NCBI RefSeq assembly: GCF_052857255.1
Contig: NC_135506.1
Coordinates: 76,961,056-77,025,055, forward strand
Direction of reading: 5' to 3'
Length of the DNA stretch: 64,000 nt
Source: Amblyomma americanum
Lineage: Eukaryota; Arthropoda; Arachnida; Ixodida; Ixodidae
The notes beneath the pieces are model-generated. The model worked only from the letters and a program-made list of their open reading frames with translations. It had not been told where the DNA came from and searched no databases. The position numbers and the translations under genes are program-made. This document shows, piece after piece, positions 36,766 through 48,890 of the stretch (positions are counted from its first letter, which is position 1; each line of letters starts with the position of its first letter).

Positions 36766-37589
36766 TCCTCACCAAACCGCAGGCGTAAGTTAGGCTTTTG
36801 TCCTGTGCACCTTCAAATGTTACTTCAGCTGGTGTTCAATTTCTGGAAATGTTTTCTAAATGCTCACCTTAGTTATGTTACATTCCTCACAGAAATTAAA
36901 TGTTAGATTAACATTCTTATTAAACGTTACTCTAACACGTGGCTAGCAATATACAGATGTTTTTTGTGAACACATAGTAAATGTTCTTGTTTTAATGTTA
37001 TAGCAGGCAATCATTAATAAAAATGAATGTGGCAACAAAAGAAACAAGATACGAAGCACCACAAATACGAGCCCATTCCAAGGAATCTCATTGTAATCCT
37101 GAAGGAAAGCAAAGTCCAACGTTATCAAACGCTCGAAAAATCTTTACCGTCTTTTACTGTATGGCCGAAAGACAACCTACTGTTCTAAGTGTATTCATGC
37201 ACATGGCCCAACAAAAATATTTGTGCAATGCCCGGTTACCAGCGGCAGTTCAATACACAGCTGTCATCACCTTTGGTTCAAAAGTATGTCAGTGCAACTG
37301 TCCCGCTCCCCCCACACACAAGATACCGGCACCAGACATGCTGTTTTAATGACTATGGCTCCCAACCTACAACCGGCCAGTGAAGATAGACAGGAGTTGT
37401 TCTGAAGCACTGCATTCAGTGCTGTGACAAGGGGGGTGCTGGAGGTGCGGTCTGCACAGGATGCAGATCTCAAGGGTCAAAGCTACAGCATAGAACGGAG
37501 CGGGCCACAGATCTGTTTGTACCGCTGCTCTAAATTTCCTGATAGAATCTCACCGACTGCCTTGCTAAGTGTTCCAAATTTTTTTCTAT
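36766..37589. other. Spacer, no gene supported
   Basis: A Cys-containing stretch at about 37400-37480 (CIQCCDKGGAGGAVCTGC) is open in one frame but lacks flanking support. It may be the decayed upstream part of the LINE tail that follows. Confidence 0.3.
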
Positions 37590-37835
37590 GAATTATTACA
37601 TTTTGACTAAATCATTATTATTTAATCCCTCTCTTTATTATTATTCTTATAATTTTGAAATCAAAACTCTCATCCCTTTTCTGTTCATGACAAAGAATTC
37701 ACTGGTGTTGCGCTCCCACGTACTTTTCCTTTTTGTTAACTGCGTTCAGGTGAATAGCCACCCGATTCTTGGCCGATCCCCCAGTGTGGGTATGCGCCAT
37801 CTTTTGATAGGCTAACAACAACAACAACAACTGTG
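37590..37835 (+). mobile_element. LINE 3' UTR ending in (AAC)n
   Basis: CCCAGTGTGGGTATGCGCCATC followed by TTTTGATAGGCTAACAACAACAACAAC resembles the 3' ends of I-clade LINEs in ticks (GGGTATGCGCC... then (AAC)n; recollection). No RT is preserved upstream. The 5' limit is arbitrary. Confidence 0.5.
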
Positions 37836-38926
37836 ATTAAGCTCAATGTTTCAATTCCAAAACTCGGAGCCTTATCTGACTATACAGTTGTCTGAGGGCA
37901 CACATTAAGCGAAATACCTAGGCTATGAAAGCACCTAGAGACGGCATGTATTGACCTGGATGATGCCAAGCATTGGTCAGCATCACACTTCACGTCCTTC
38001 CATCAGTTGGATTTTTTTCTTGCTGCACAGCTTTTTGACTAGAAACTGAAATATTCCTCTGAACACCCCTGGCTGGGGCATAAAGAGGGGGTTGGGGTCC
38101 TAATTTGCAGCCCATTTTAAGGTACCTAATATCTACAGTGAAAATGTCTAGGTTTTCAGGCCTTGCAGTATTATTTTTGAAAACAAACTGGAAAAAAGCT
38201 TAGATGTTGAACAATCAGCAGCCTTGCAGCGCTCACGTTGAAAAAAAAATCATTGCTAGTTAAATCATTGCTAGTTATTTTTTCTCCACTTCTCCCGTAG
38301 TGCCTTCATTATCGAAAAATATATTCCTCCAGTCATCGTCTCCGGTGGCATGCATTTTAGTAATAAAATATGTCCTGTATTCTAGAACGCTGTTGCCGTA
38401 ATATTTACAGCTGAAGTTTGCACACTAAATTTCTTTACATAGAGTTAGGAACCCTGATGCTTCTGCTGCACAAATTTTAAAATCCCTTGATTTGCCACAC
38501 ACAACTACCCCTGCCATCCCATCACATCCGGTGTTTTAAACCCTTTCACGCCCTGTGATTCCAGTTGGAATCACCCAATTTAGAGGCCACCAGTCTTGAA
38601 CTGAGCAAGAAAGTCCCATTGTTTTTACAGTAGTTCCGACATTTACCTATTCATAAATTTATGTTAATGGCCTTTTGCCTGACTGATATGAGCTAGTAGG
38701 AAGGAAGGGAATACAGAAACGGCGCACGCTTTGCTGCCGCCATCGCCTGGCACCACGTCCTCCCTTGCGCTGTGCAGAAGAACACCATTTTCATTTTTTG
38801 ATAATAATGGAGAAGGGTACAACTAGTCACGTAACTCCTTCAAAGTAAATTCTTTTGGCAAAACATATCTACGAGCACTAAAATGTTTCTCGATTATGAA
38901 TAATTCCAAATGGGAACTTTGAAACG
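37836..38926. other. Spacer, no gene seen
   Basis: Unique-looking AT-rich sequence with no motif-bearing frame. A short direct repeat (ATTGCTAGTTA twice, about 38250-38277) is present. Confidence 0.35.
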
Positions 38927-40190
38927 AGGGGCCAGATCATGCAACTGTCAACTACGAAAATTGTCAAAAACTTGTCAAAAAGATAAGCCTCGCTCCTATT
39001 GGTCAGTCGTAGCCGGCGGCAATTTTGCTTTTTTGAGTCATGGGTGGCTGCAGATTAGGTCATGGATGTGGGAGAAGTGGTGACGTTGCACACGTAATTA
39101 TGCAGGCGCTAATTGACACTTTTTGTGACAGTCTTGAGGCGGTCAATTTGACACATACGTTTTTGACAGAAAATGGCAGCGGTGTACGCAGCCATACGAC
39201 TGAGGCGACTGGGCTGGCGCGAGCAACAGCAAAAAAGGGCGCATGAAGACACTTTTGCCGGGAGGTGCGCGTGCGAGCGTGTTGTTGGTGTGGCGGCAGG
39301 TGCTATGTGCACTACGGCTCTTTGCTACCAGTGGGTTTCAAGCTGCCGTTGGTAATGAGGCGTACGTCTGCATCGCACAACCGACTGTGAGCAAATGCGT
39401 ACAGCGGGTTTTGGAGGCAATTTGTAAAGTTAGTGCGCAGAAGGGGTGGGTTCTGTCGTCACCTCTGTGACACACAGCTACATATAAAAAAGACAAGCTT
39501 ATGCTGGCAAAGCACTTCATTTAACCGAGCAAATGGCACTTCGTGGTCGTCTTCTGTTCCCAAGGGGAAAGAAACAAACAACCACTCATCACATACTGTA
39601 ACACCTCACCTTTTGGCTTTTTTGTAATCGATCGAAACAGCCAAACAACACAGACTTCTACAAGTTGTCTTCGTCGATTTCATACCGTGCACTCCTTGCA
39701 AGTTCGCTCGGCAGGCACGTAGCCTTCTTTGCATTTGTGCACATTTTTCTGTGCACTTAGGTCAACCGCACAGTAGTTTGATTTCTGGCGCTGCCTAATA
39801 AACAATAACACGGCATGGAATCGGCTGCTTTCGTGCAAAGCAGCTTGATGGTTTACCGCAGTAAGCACTTCCCCGTTGCAGCAAAAGTTACCCACCACCA
39901 AATTTAATAGTACATTAGCAAACCTTTTATTTTGCTTAAAATTTTCGAACTTTAAACGCAATGGTTTAGCAAAATAAATTAATATTTTGATCACTGCATA
40001 TTTCTTGTCTTTTTACAAAAATTTAGCAGACGGCCCCTCACCATGCAAATAAATGCTCTCAAGGTGTCGCCCTGCTGTAATTGCCTAATTCCTCATTGCA
40101 TAAAGCGGTGACGTCTCTTCGTTTACTCATCTTGACGTCACTGTCAATAACTTTTAACAGAATTTGTGACAGTTGCGTAATCTGGCCCCT
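38927..40190. mobile_element. PIF/Harbinger-type DNA element, internally deleted
   Basis: The termini AGGGGCCAGATCATGCAACT...GTCA and its inverse TGACAGTTGCGTAATCTGG...CCCCT match over about 24 bp with two mismatches. Subterminal TGTCAA words recur on both sides. A Harbinger transposase piece lies inside (39173-39470). A clear 3-bp TSD was not found (flanks ACG/GTT or CGA/TGT), so one border base may be mis-set. Confidence 0.7.
39173..39470 (+). pseudogene. PIF/Harbinger transposase N-terminal fragment
   Basis: It starts MAAVYAAIRLRRLGWREQ with an Arg-rich helix. After a frame change and apparent deletion it continues as VLCALRLFATSGFQAAVGNE and YVCIAQPTVSKCVQRVLEAI. 'ALRFFATGSFQ..VGN..g.sQpTvSR.i..V..AI' is the DNA-binding segment that precedes the DDE nuclease in Harbinger transposases. 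No DDE part follows. Non-functional. Confidence 0.8.
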
Positions 40191-43100
40191 GTTGTAGAAT
40201 AAACAGCGCAGTTATATCCGAGTTACTTGTATCTGTTTGTGTCGAAAAAACATTGTTTCTTCCGCACTCTGCATACGTAACAATACATGTTCTTTCCTCT
40301 CAAAAAGATGTCTACGTTCAAATCAGCACTCTTCGTTTTCAAAGAAGTGTTAAAAGCAGCCCATTACAGTTGTTAAAGTGTTGATTCACCAGACAAAGAA
40401 AAAGTAACATTCATCGCACAAAGACAAAGCATAACACAAAAGCATTGAAACCTCTATGAAATTTCACCCATGGTAGTAAATCGAACTGAAGGACAATGCA
40501 AAACTGAGTGGTAGTGCTACTGCACTGAAGGTTGAAACCACTATCCAGCTTTCAACTTTCAAAAAGCCAATCAACTCACCCAACAGTTTGTGCTGTGCAT
40601 CCAAAAAGAATCGTAAGAGGAAAATTCATTTTGTGGACGCAGCATGTTACTGTTGAAAAAAAAAAAAGCCGCCACCATCTGGAAGACGAAGTAATGAGCA
40701 TTAGCTATTTGGTTTAGTAGACAAAGAAAGCAAAGAACAACACACCCGTTGTCCAGTTGCGCTCCCTCAAGATATGTCCCAAACGAAACTTGCTTCATTT
40801 GCGGTGTCAAAGTGGGCCTAGAATTCGGCTTGTGGCGTGATATGGCAATGCTTCAATAAGTAATTACATGTATGCAATGTTTACCTATTATTTATTGCGG
40901 TTTTACTTCTATACCACAACTCATAGGGTTTCATTTGCCTACCAAATTTGGTACACATTTCTACCCGGATGGGTGCCCCTTGTTGTTGGAGTATATATAG
41001 TGGAACGAACGTAAACACATACAGCACTCCCGTAACTGGACAGTTTTCCTCCTGTTATAGGATGTTTCTTAGGGGTGAGCGGGAAGGAATGGGAGGGCAC
41101 AACCAATTTTAATGGCCGCCATTTTAGATTCGAGAACCTTAAACTATTCCGCCATTTCGTCCCCTGACGTCATACTCACATAGTTCCACCTCTATCCGCC
41201 ATAATGGGTCGTGACGTCATCATTGGCACGCGGCAGGTGGTTTTTTCTACCATGCTATTGTAGATGGCACTACAAGTCTCCAAGTGAGATATGCTGTTTT
41301 CTAGTTGCGTTGCTGCCACAGATGGTGCTGTGATCGCAGGAATCTCGAAAAGTTGATAAGAGCTAATGCTCTTAAAAGGCAGAATTCAAGAATACGAACC
41401 CTTATCACAAGGGGCACCTTCACCATACGAATACTTTTAAAATTTCTGTAGCAACCCAACCTTTGAGAATATCGGAGTAAAATTTTTTATTCATTGCATT
41501 GTGCTAGACCCTGTGAGGTAGAGGCTGGAAATGCTGGGAATGGGGTCGAGCTGCTTCTTATCCACCACCTCTAAAAATAATCAGTGCTTGTCTTCAATAA
41601 ATTCAAGAATTAGAGCACTGGCCTGCACTCACTGAGAAAAAAAAGGCAAGCTGCGTGTCACGTCATTATCGCATATTCCTGGTAAGAACAGTGACACACA
41701 CTTCTACTTCAGCAAAGATAAACATGGTTGCTTATCAGCTGATATTAAAATAAAACAAATCACCTAACTAAGCATTTTGCACCGACTAAGTCCCACTTAT
41801 TTCATTTGGGATCTTGCGAAAAAACTGATAAAGAACAGACGAAACTCCAGCGACATTTTTTAATTATACCCTTCCGACACATGCTAGTCTCTGGATCATC
41901 AATTTTTATATTAAGCAGTCATAATTTGGGCCGGAGAGGGTTAATCGAACTTAGCTGCTAGTGAGTAGATGTCCAGAAGCGTTTCAACATAGTGGAGTAA
42001 ACTAGACGTTCCAAAGGTTTCTGTTTTGCAGCAATAAATTATGTTGCCTTGTCATTCTTGCAATTTAATTCGTCTTCCATTATCTGCCTAAACCCTCTTA
42101 AATGGTTGAATTTGTTCTTGATTACTCCAGCGGCAATGAATTCAGCTGTTTTCAATATGTACAATGGGGCTTTGTGCCATTTGCCACTTCAATTGTCCTT
42201 AATATTTTCTGCGCAATCAGTACACAAGTGTTTACAGGATGGGAATGTGTCTGCATCAGTTCATTATTGGCTTCTATCTAGTTATCTATGCAGATATTAA
42301 TTCAACGGTCCTGTATATCTTAGAACAACCCTTGCCAAATTACCATTTTCTCTTTTTCTTTCTTTCCAGTTTCCTTACTCATATCGCTGTAAGCCTTTTA
42401 AATGCTCACATAATTGCAATTCCTTTTACAGCCACGTTCATCCATGTCATCAAAACACTGTTGCATTTCTCTTTATTTGTGCACCTTTGTTCAAAAGCAA
42501 ATTTCAGAGATTTTGTTTTCCTGGCCCTCCTAATATGAACATTTAAATAAATTCGCCAGTTGGATTTTTCATGCAATTATTCACTAAAAAATGTCTCGCA
42601 TGGTTTAGTGAGCTCAACACTAAAGTGGAGAATGGCGGTAGTGTCGTGCACTGCAGAGAAAGGGGAGAGGGGAGGGTGACACGCTGGCCACCGCACCGGG
42701 TGCAATTGACGCTAGTGATGCCACTGACTAGATCTTTTATGTTAGGCATCTTCATCCAAGCTCCAATGCCTGAAAATAGTTAACAGAGGGATGCACACAT
42801 TTATAACAAAGACAACTGTGTTAGCAGGAGCAGCTGAGCTGAACTTCTCAAACTGAGGGTTTCACACTGACATGCTGTATGCCTTCTCATCTTAGAGTTA
42901 GTTAACAGATAACAGTGGCACATTGGTCCACCATAATGCTCTCCGAAGCATCCAAATTCTGTTACAAAACAGACTTCTGCATGCATAAGGCGGACTTGGT
43001 CCAGTGGTCAGAGCGAGTGCAGGCTTAATTTGCTTGATTGTGGCTGCCAAACTTGCTTTATTCTAGGCAGATTACTGTTGCACTGAATAACACAGCTTGC

Positions 43101-44290
43101 TAGTAATGCGTAGGCTGCACAAACGCTTATCTCAATAAGTTACAAACAAAATACTCGCCACGTTGATGTGGTTAGCAACCTCTTGTAAATGCCACAAATC
43201 ACAAACACTTTCCTCTTAAAAATCAGTGAACACTTGATAAATTTGCATGTTACTGATAAGAAAACATTGTTTTTTGTGAATATGTGCACTCGGACAAAAT
43301 AAAATGCCGCGAAGCACAAGAACAGTACGTGTGCTAATGGCCTTTAGCAACGATGTAGTGCTAAACAATGCAAAAAAGTTGCCTTCTCCGCAATGCATGG
43401 ATGCTTTTCACCTATGTGATCGCGTTTAGTCAACAGACGCGCGAGCGGCGCAGGGAACACAAATGCGCAACTCTAGGAACTATACAGTAACTAAAGCAGG
43501 TTTGTTAGACTGAATGAACCAAATTCTAGCCATGATTATTAAAAATCCTGGTTAAAGTGTGCGCACCCCTATCAACCAGTGTATGATCATTTGATGTCCT
43601 AAGCATGTCCTTCGATCATTGAATATACGGATATCCATGGGAAATCTGCCAATGTCCAACAACTCTCGCACATACCTCCTATGGAGGTACAAATATATTT
43701 CCGCCACCAACAGATCCATCCTAGATATCTGCCAGCAGATATTTTGACGATCTTTGCAGGCAATGCCTTCTCCATCATCGTAGTGCAAGCCAGAACTACA
43801 ACCACCAAGTACATCTTTCAGGGCCCATGGGCTTATTAAAATCCCACAGAAGGTCCAAAATCAGGCACACACCTTGCTGTATGTCATATGCAAGAATCTG
43901 TAACACAATTCATCAACAACCAAAATGGCAGTGTATCAAAATAGGGATGATTTTATTGATGACATAAAATGCCATATTCAGTTTTCACAAGAAGTTCTTC
44001 AAGCTGGCCATAAACATGGTTTACGCAGCATGAAGGATACTGCACAGACCATGGATGAATTTTTAGCCATACTCATTCATTCAAGCAAGCGAATTTGACA
44101 GACCACATTCACTTCTATGCAGTAATTCCACAATGCCCAGTAAGTTAGTCATCTGTAGCTATGAGAGCAAAATAACTCGTAAAGTGTAAGCAACGGAGGT
44201 GAGCATATTTCTTGAAATAGTTACAGAACTGGGATGGTGCTGAGTTTTTCTGGTTGGTGCCGGTGTTATGATGAGATCCAGACCAAGTGC
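40191..44290. other. Spacer with scattered repeat-like patches, no gene
   Basis: About 4.1 kb. 40880-41460 contains GGGTGCCCCTTGTTGTTGG and an inverse CACAAGGGGCACC about 430 bp away, possibly decayed TIRs. 42985-43025 (GGCGGACTTGGTCCAGTGGTC) resembles a tRNA-like box A. 43560-43850 is rich in GGATATCC/ATATCTGCC words like those at 45.0-45.25 kb. None supports a gene call. Confidence 0.35.
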
Positions 44291-44299
44291 ATTATGTAA

Positions 44300-44590
44300 T
44301 AAGAAATAAATTCTCACCTAAGCTTTCTTCTTCGATGTTCAAGTTGTTCAATTTTATTATCTCCATTAATGTGGTTGGGGAGACAGTCCTTGCATATTTA
44401 TTAAAAATAAACCTGACAGCTCTTCTCTGTATTCTTTCCAGACTTTTATACATTAGATTTAGTATACGGGTCCCACACTATCCATTCATATTCAAGTTAG
44501 GTCGAATTATTGAAGAATAACAAAGTAGCTTAATGTTAGGAAGGTCATTTTTTAGTTTGTCTTAAAGAGCCCAGTTTTGGAAATGCGGAA
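44300..44590 (-). pseudogene. CR1/L2-type LINE RT fragment
   Basis: The minus reading gives KNDLPNIKLLCYSSIIRPNL, then after a small disruption NVYK-like LERIQRRAVRFIFNKYARTV and SPTTLMEI.KLNNLNIEEE. This is the same C-terminal region as the 34.8 kb copy but a different lineage. Both ends are truncated. Confidence 0.7.
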
Positions 44591-44779
44591 GAGCAGATAT
44601 TGTTTAAGAGCAAGTTCCACGATAGCCTGCTACTTATTCTGATTAAATTCATTGCTGGTAGAAATGTGATCGAGTGAATTTTGTCATTTGCAAAATAGAA
44701 CTTCTTTCCAATTTTTCTCTGAGGAAAGATGAAATATAAACGCCATGATGTTTAGTTCACATTCCTAGTGGGATATTTG

Positions 44780-45024
44780 GAATTTAGTTTAGTTTAGTTT
44801 ATGGGGTTTAACGTCCCAAAGCGACTCAGGCTATGAGAGACGCCGTAGTGAAGGGCACTGTAAATTTCGACCACCTGGGGTTCCTTAATGTGCACTGACA
44901 TCGCACAGCACACGGGCCTCTAGAATTTCGCCTCCATCGAAATTCTACTGCCGCGGCCGGGATCGAACCCGCATCTTTCTGGCCATCAGCCGAACGCCAT
45001 AACCACTCAACCACCGTGGCGGCT
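44780..45024 (-). mobile_element. Ruka-like SINE, full length, perfect TSD
   Basis: It is flanked by a perfect 10-bp direct repeat GGGATATTTG (44770-44779 and 45025-45034). On the minus strand the head has box B GGGTTCGATCCCGGC. The body is complete through CTTTGGGACGTTAAACCCC and a (TAAAC)n-like 3' end. It inserted into a GGATAT-rich repeat that continues on its right. Confidence 0.92.
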
Positions 45025-45034
45025 GGGATATTTG

Positions 45035-46272
45035 CAGATGCTCCTTGAACATACACTTGCGGATGCCGCCAGCCATCCGTTAACGAATGTCCCTTGGACC
45101 ACCGTTTACAAAGCCTCGGGCATACACAGAATTCCCGAAGCGTATATTCCGATGTGGACGTCCATAGGGATGCCCTACCGAACATCTTAGCCTGGCACTG
45201 GATATTCGGAACTTACTCGAACCTACCACGGATATCTGTGGTTCACTAGTCTTGCATAAAAGTATAGAATTACTTACAGATGCGCGTTTTGACATGCTTT
45301 TTGTGGAACGAATAACTTCGCGCCCCTTTCTGAACTGAGTGAGCATTAAGAGGTAGCTCATTCTTAGTGGCATCATGCATTACCAGCACTGGCCATTTTC
45401 CTACTTCACTGTGAACTAATTAGTCTTCCTGCATTGACCTGGTCCCACGTTCTAATGACAAAGCATATACTTTCACTAAAAATGGAGCTTTTAAAAGCTA
45501 CAAAAGGCAGAAAAATAATATATAGGAGTCGGCATCATAGACTCATTTCAAAAGTAAGCTATTGTGCATCGCCACAGATTTTTAGGTGAAGATTCAAGAG
45601 GCAAAACTACACTGCCAGTTACTTCAAAGCAGTGGGCACATAGAGTGGTTTTGAATGTTGACAAGAGAAGTTTTATTTGGGTTGAGGGATAAATTTTTAA
45701 TGCAATTCTTTCAGCAATCAATACATCTTTTGCTGCCAGACAAACATCAACACAGGCAGAAAGATCCATAGAATCAAGTTTCACAAGCAACAGAAATGGA
45801 ATGCAGTTGTCCTCCGTGCACCTTTGGAAAAGCAGCACATTATTAAAGGCATGACACATGGCTGTCAGTTTGTGCTCATCAAAGCGACAAATGCCTGCAT
45901 GGCAGCATCAAGCACATATGATGAATGCATGGTTTCTGTAGAACAAATAAACGAAAAGATTGCCCGGAGGCTGAGGCATATAAAGCCCTAGAAAATTCTG
46001 AACACTGAGTACATACTGCATCATTAATGCAGTGGTGATTTCTACATGTAACTATACAAAAAACTGGAGGGGACACTTAAGCTGTCTTGAGGATGTGGAA
46101 TCTTAGCAGTAATAAGTTTAGTACCCACATATGTTGAATTGCTCATTTTCTAGCTTAAATTCATAGATCGCTGGTACTAGTCCTCATACCACCCCTGGCA
46201 GTAGTTGTGCAGCAGTTAAGCAACATGCCACTGCCGTGAGATGGCAGGTACTGCCATCGGTAGAGCATCTTT
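45035..46272. other. GGATAT-rich repeat patch, then spacer
   Basis: 45035-45250 has GGATATT, GGACGTCC and GGATATCTGTGG words and continues the repeat interrupted by the SINE. From there to 46272 there is no recognisable feature. Confidence 0.35.
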
Positions 46273-46283
46273 ATGCATCAAGT

Positions 46284-46439
46284 TTATGGGTTTATGGAGG
46301 TTTAACGCCCCAAAGCGACTGAGGCTATAAGGAACGGCATAGTGAAGGGCTCCGGAAATTTCGATCACCTGGTGTTTTTTAACATGCACTGACATTGCAC
46401 AGTACATGGGCCTCTAGAATTTTGTCTCCATCGAAATTC
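46284..46439 (-). mobile_element. Ruka-like SINE, 5'-truncated, perfect TSD
   Basis: Flanked by ATGCATCAAGT on both sides (46273-46283 and 46440-46450). The tRNA-like head is absent; the element starts in the body (GAATTTCGATGGAGACAAAA on the minus strand). Truncation together with a TSD shows it inserted already 5'-truncated, as LINE machinery does. Confidence 0.9.
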
Positions 46440-46589
46440 ATGCATCAAGTATTAGAATAATGATGCAAGGTTTATACCTTCTCCTTCGTTCTTCAAAGTG
46501 AAGCCTTGAAATCTTTTTATAAAGAGTACTTTGTGCCTGACCACCAACTATACATCTATATTTCCTGTAGACTAGACTAGCTATCACTG

Positions 46590-47265
46590 TAAGCCATCAT
46601 CACCATCCTGGCTGCACCCACTGCAGTGAAAAGGCCTCTCCCATGTCTCTCCAATTACCTGTCATTTGCCAGCTCTGCCCACCCTATGCCTGCAAACTTC
46701 TTAATCTCATTCGCCCACCTAACTTTCTGCTCCCCCTGCTATAATTGCCTTCTCTAGGAATCCACTCCTTTACCCTCAAGAACCAGCAGTTATCTTGCCT
46801 TCACATTACATGCCCTGCCCAAGCCCATTTCTTCTTTATTTAAACTAGAATGTCATTAACCCATGTTTGTTCCCTCACCCACTGTCTGCTTCAAGTCTCT
46901 TAATGTTACACCTATCATTTCTCTTTCTAAGGCTCGCTGCATTGTCCATAACTTCAGCTGAACCCTTTCCATTAGCCTCCATGTTTCAGCCCCGTAGGTG
47001 AATACCGGTAAGATACATCTGCTGCAGACATTTCTCTTGAGGGATATTGGTAAACTGTCATTCATGATCTGAGAGAACCTGCCATATGCACTCCAGGCCA
47101 TTCTTATCTTTCTATAGTTATTTCCCTCTCATGATCCGGATCAGCTGTCACCACCTGCCCTCTAAGTAAATAGATTGCTTGTATTGCTTTATCACTTCCA
47201 GCACTTTGCTACCAACTCTGAACTGCTCTTCTCTTGCTAGACTGTTGAACATTACTTTGTGAACT
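46590..47265 (-). pseudogene. RTE LINE 3' fragment, minus strand
   Basis: It is the reverse complement of the last quarter of the RTE ORF and tail seen at 28.4-29.0 kb. From 47265 downward it includes a KVMFNSLAREEQF-like block, QVVTADPDHE, MAWSAYGRFSQIMND, PISLKRNV, VFTYGAETWRLMERV and the tail region, ending at a (GATGATG)-type tail near 46592. More diverged than the two larger copies. Confidence 0.85.
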
Positions 47266-47452
47266 AAACCATTGCAAGGCAGTTTTTTTTTCAATGAAAA
47301 ATTTACCCACCTTCACTGTCTTTTCAGCATATCATTGCACTTTTGTAATGTGACTGAGAAATACTCCTTATCATTTCTTATATGCGGCTTAATCCTGAAA
47401 GTGTGCGCATAATTTTTTTCCACGAACTTATGTCATTAGTTCATATGGGATA

Positions 47453-47590
47453 TCATCATCAGCCTGACTATGCCCTTTGCAGGGCAAAAGTCACTACCGT
47501 TGTCTCTCCAATTAACCCTGTCTTTTGCCAGATGCACCCATCACATGCTCGCAGACTTCTTAATGTCATCCGCCCACCTAACTTTCTGCC
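47453..47590 (-). mobile_element. Short RTE 3' end with TSD
   Basis: About 140 bp of RTE tail (ATCATCATCAGCCTGACTATG ... CGCCCACCTAACTTTCTGC) is flanked by CATATGGGATA (47442-47452) and CATATGGCATA (47591-47601), one mismatch. It is a severely 5'-truncated insertion. Confidence 0.85.
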
Positions 47591-47632
47591 CATATGGCAT
47601 ATACCTTGCCGATTTTTAATATTCTGCCTTTA

Positions 47633-47863
47633 GTTGCAACAGTGGTTCAGTGGTTATGGCGCTCGGCTGCTGACCCGAAAGACGTGGGTTCGATTTCAGC
47701 TGCGGCAATCGAATTTCGATGGAACCGAAATTCTAGAAGCCCGTGTACTGTGTGATGTCAGTGCACATTAAGGAACCCTAGGTGGTCGAATTCTCCGGAG
47801 CCCTTCACTATGGCATCCCTCATATAGCCCAAGTCACGTTGGGACATTAAACCCCCATGAGCC
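47633..47863 (+). mobile_element. Ruka-like SINE, plus strand, with TSD
   Basis: Box A TGGTTCAGTGGTTATGGCGC and box B GGGTTCGATTTCAGC are followed by the full body to GGGACATTAAACCCCCATGA. The flanks TAATATTCTGCCTTTA (47617-47632) and AATATTCTGCTTTTG (47864-47878) form a TSD with one mismatch. It is the only copy in this window on the plus strand. Confidence 0.9.
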
Positions 47864-48054
47864 AATATTCTGCTTTTGTCGCTTCAAGTACATGAACGTC
47901 ACGTTGTTAAAGAAATTTAACAAATAATATATGGAATACATACCAAATGTCAATGTCTCTAACATGGCATTCATGCTCATTAAAAATGTTTAGGCATTCA
48001 CGCTGGTGGTATAAAATTATTAAGACAATGCGAGCCACTCCTTGGTGGTGAAAT

Positions 48055-48290
48055 TTTCTTGCAGTATTTATTTATTTACAACAACCTCAATCGTCGAAAT
48101 ATTGCAGAGGGGTTGGGGTTGCAATGATATTACATGCAAAAAAAATGAATACATGGCGACATCTGCTACAGCAGTGAACATTTGTGAGGCATCTCGGTCA
48201 AAGAGTAGCAAGTTGTACACAGAAGACTTCAGAAAAACCAGTATTAATAACCAAACCGCGACAACAATAGAGTAAACAATAACAAACCAT
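48055..48290 (-). mobile_element. Possible CR1-type LINE 3' UTR
   Basis: On the minus strand the segment ends GAGGTTGTTGTAAATAAATAAATACTGC, similar to the (AAATA)n tail of the 34.8 kb CR1 copy. No coding part. Confidence 0.35.
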
Positions 48291-48769
48291 TAAAAAGAGC
48301 ACGACATAATATTAGCAACAAACACCTAAAAATGAAAAAATGTACATAACAAAACAGACAGTTCAAATTGGTTCTTTCGCAAGTGCGAAAACATAAGTAT
48401 GACGTGTCTTGGTGTTACTACGTAGCATAACTACCCCTTTGCAAAGCAGTTGTTTCTACATAAGTTGCTCATAAAAACATCAAGAGAATTCAACAATTTT
48501 GTCGTCTTCAGAAAAAATAGAACGTTATCAAAGATGGAGCACAACTTCCTAATGCTTAAATTGTTTCATATGTCTTGGTGTTACTGCTAGAGGTGTGTGA
48601 ATATTAAACGTTGTGAGATAGAAATATTAAAAATAAAATTGGTTGTGAATCAAATAGATTATGTTCAAATAATTTAGGATATCAGAACGGGTAGTTCAAA
48701 GACGAACACTTTTCCATAAAACACAGCTAGCTATGAAAAGAAAAATATACTGCTGAAAAATTTTGTTAG

Positions 48770-48890
48770 TCGCTGTTGAGGAATGGAAATGCCGTAGTGA
48801 CTGTCTCGCTTCTTGGTGGACAGTGGAGGCGCCATAATGGAGGGCTCCAAAATGAATTCAACCGCGTCCTCAGTCCTCATGCACCTATTA
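48770..48890 (-). mobile_element. Fragment of SINE second family
   Basis: GGAATGGAAATGCCGTAGTGACTG...TCTCGCTTCTTGGTGGACAGT and GGCGCCATAATGGAGGGCTCC parallel the 12.4 kb SINE's 3' module and body in the same order. Head missing. Confidence 0.5.

Noticed and set aside
37400..37480. Cys-rich stretch resembling a zinc motif
   Set aside because: Spacing fits no C2H2 or CCHC pattern and the frame closes quickly.
47640..47710. tRNA gene candidate (box A and box B)
   Set aside because: The A/B boxes belong to the SINE head. The block continues into the SINE body and is flanked by TSDs, and no cloverleaf acceptor stem closes.
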